Source of the DNA: Allopontixanthobacter sp041741895
Lineage (GTDB): Bacteria; Pseudomonadota; Alphaproteobacteria; Sphingomonadales; Sphingomonadaceae
Length of the DNA stretch: 7,779 nucleotides
Assembly: GCA_041741895.1 (NCBI GenBank)
Contig: JBGSJO010000056.1
Span: forward strand, 1-7,779
Direction of reading: 5' to 3'
In this document: piece by piece, positions 6,672-7,779 of the stretch
Numbering within the stretch: position 1 is the stretch's first letter
Layout: each line of letters starts with the position of its first letter
Made by a program: the position numbers and the translations under genes
The notes under the pieces: model-generated
Database searches by the model: none
Seen by the model: the letters and a program-made list of their open reading frames with translations, nothing else
Told to the model about the DNA's origin: nothing

Positions 6672-6699
6672 GCCATAGCAAAAGGGGTTACCAGTGCAA
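6672..6699 (-). promoter_or_regulatory. Candidate sigma-70-like promoter for the S9 peptidase
   Basis: On the minus strand TTGCAC (complement of 6694-6699) and TATGGC (complement of 6672-6677) are separated by 16 bp. A start near 6665 would give a leader of about 30 nt. The match to TTGACA/TATAAT is partial and such pairs occur by chance, so this is a weak call. The whole 6635-6759 divergent gap must serve both flanking genes; no convincing promoter was seen for the plus-strand amidohydrolase. Confidence 0.25.
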
Positions 6700-6737
6700 C
6701 CGGCAGACTTGTCCATACCGATCGATCACGGCATGAA

Positions 6738-6747
6738 GTCGCAAAGG
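6738..6747 (+). repeat. Inverted repeat GTCGCAAAGG, amidohydrolase-side copy
   Basis: This is an exact 10-base match, in inverted orientation, to the copy at 6645-6654. It runs into the AAAGGGGA ribosome binding site (6743-6750) of the amidohydrolase, whose ATG follows at 6760. Confidence 0.4.
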
Positions 6748-6759
6748 GGAATCGTGACC

Positions 6760-7779
6760 ATGAAAACATTCACCAGATTGCTGACCAGCGCAGCTGCCAT
6801 CGGCGCGGCTTTTTCCGCTCTGCCAGCCTATGCGGAAACGACCTACATCCATGCCGGATCGGTAATTGCGGATGCATCGGGCAAAGCCAGCGGGCCGGCC
6901 ACCATCATCGTTACCGATGGCCGGATCGTCAGCATCGAGGACGGATTCGCCACAGCGCCCGAAGGCGCCGTCATGGTTCACCTGCCGGGCCAGACAGTGC
7001 TGCCCGGCCTAATCGACCTGCATGTCCATTTGACCGGCGATCCCGGCGGGGATTTCTGGAAGCAGACGACCGAGCCTGACGAATGGGGCGTGGTTGTGGG
7101 CGCGAAGAACGCCCGGCTGACCGCGCTCGCCGGGTTCACTACCGTGCGAGAAGCGGGCAGCGCGCAGCAGACTGCCTACAGCTTGCGGCGGGGAACCGCC
7201 GAAGGGATCATTCCCGGCCCGCGGATCATCGCCGCCGGTCCGCCGCTGGCCATTGTCGGCGGGCACGGCGATGTATCCGGCTTCAGGCCCGAAGTGAACG
7301 CTGTGCTGACCAGCGGCTATACCTGCACCGGCGCAGTTGAATGCGCGGAGAATGTTCGCCGCGCCAGCCAGAACGGGGCGGATATCATCAAGATCACTGC
7401 GACCGGCGGCGTGCTCAGCCAGCAGGGCCGCGGGCTGGAGGCACATTTCAGTGACGCGGAAATGAAGAGCATCGCCGACACCGCCCATTCGCTCGGGCTG
7501 AAAGTCATGGCCCATGCGCATGGTGCGCGCGGGATCGAGGCCGCGGCGCGGGCGGGCATCGATACGATCGAACACGGCACTTATCTGGACGACGCCGCGA
7601 TCAAGGGGATGAAGGAAAACGGCACCATCCTGGTTCCCACGCTGATGGCGTTCCAGGGCGTGACCGAGCGGCTGGGGCAGGGGATCTACACCCCGGTGGT
7701 AGAAGACAAGATCCGCGCCGTGGCCGAAACTGCGAAAGTGTTCATGGGCCGGGCTCTGCGCGGCGGGGTCAAGATCGCC
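6760..7779 (+). CDS. Secreted metal-dependent amidohydrolase (prolidase / imidazolonepropionase-like family), 3' truncated
   Basis: The first 340 residues are present and the frame is open at the right edge. A signal peptide, MKTFTRLLTSAAAIGAAF..., has probable cleavage after AYA at residue 25, so the enzyme is likely periplasmic. A small beta-sandwich start (GRIVSIEDG) leads into the amidohydrolase barrel. Metal-site residues seen are HVH (H88, H90) in LPGLIDLHVH, a probably carboxylated K211 in IIKITATGG, H252 in MAHAHG and H272 in IEHGTYLD. GGHGD at 167-171 is typical of the Xaa-Pro/Xaa-Arg dipeptidase-like members of COG1228. The final metal-binding aspartate should lie past the window. 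The start at 6760 is supported by AAAGGGGA at 6743-6750; an in-frame ATG at 6733 has no ribosome site and would spoil the signal peptide. Divergent pairing with the S9 peptidase suggests joint peptide breakdown. Exact substrate is unknown. Confidence 0.92.
   Translation, partial: MKTFTRLLTSAAAIGAAFSALPAYAETTYIHAGSVIADASGKASGPATIIVTDGRIVSIEDGFATAPEGAVMVHLPGQTVLPGLIDLHVHLTGDPGGDFWKQTTEPDEWGVVVGAKNARLTALAGFTTVREAGSAQQTAYSLRRGTAEGIIPGPRIIAAGPPLAIVGGHGDVSGFRPEVNAVLTSGYTCTGAVECAENVRRASQNGADIIKITATGGVLSQQGRGLEAHFSDAEMKSIADTAHSLGLKVMAHAHGARGIEAAARAGIDTIEHGTYLDDAAIKGMKENGTILVPTLMAFQGVTERLGQGIYTPVVEDKIRAVAETAKVFMGRALRGGVKIA

Noticed and set aside
6635..6769. 45-residue N-terminal extension of the S9 peptidase
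   Set aside because: The extension lacks a ribosome site and would push the clear signal peptide into the interior; the ATG at 6634 has both a ribosome site and a signal peptide.

Overview
The window reads as chromosomal DNA of a carotenoid-producing alphaproteobacterium, most likely a sphingomonad of the Erythrobacter/Sphingomonas type. The reasons are high GC, codon use rich in G/C at third positions, a crtY-crtI carotenoid pair, a DUF2585/UPF0314 membrane protein (mainly an alphaproteobacterial family) and a secreted S9 peptidase next to a secreted amidohydrolase. No rRNA, tRNA, CRISPR array, insertion sequence, integrase or phage gene was seen. The taxonomic call is inference from gene content.

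Layout, left to right. (1) A minus-strand carotenoid operon runs from 2974 down through the left edge: crtY (lycopene beta-cyclase), then crtI (phytoene desaturase) coupled by an ATGA overlap, then 22 bp later the start of a LOG-family (TIGR00730) nucleotide phosphoribohydrolase cut by the window edge. (2) Divergent from crtY across 77 bp is a plus-strand gene for a five-helix membrane protein of unknown function (DUF2585). (3) After a short convergent gap comes a minus-strand gene for an unusual regulator: four predicted membrane helices joined to a C-terminal winged-helix DNA-binding domain. A nearly perfect 41-bp dyad covers its ribosome binding site. (4) Upstream of it on the same strand is a secreted prolyl-oligopeptidase-family (S9) peptidase with a beta-propeller and an intact Ser-Asp-His triad. 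(5) Divergent from the peptidase across 125 bp is a plus-strand secreted metal-dependent amidohydrolase related to prolidases, running off the right edge.

How the parts fit. CrtI and CrtY act in sequence (phytoene to lycopene to beta-carotene). The phytoene synthase gene is not visible and may lie beyond the left edge. The S9 peptidase and the amidohydrolase both have signal peptides and probably form a periplasmic peptide-degrading pair. The regulator is 59 nt downstream of the peptidase stop, so read-through is possible. On minus-strand RNA the intervening dyad folds into a hairpin that would bury the regulator's Shine-Dalgarno sequence. The fused membrane regulator with this dyad is the least ordinary item in the window. 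The other genes are members of familiar families.
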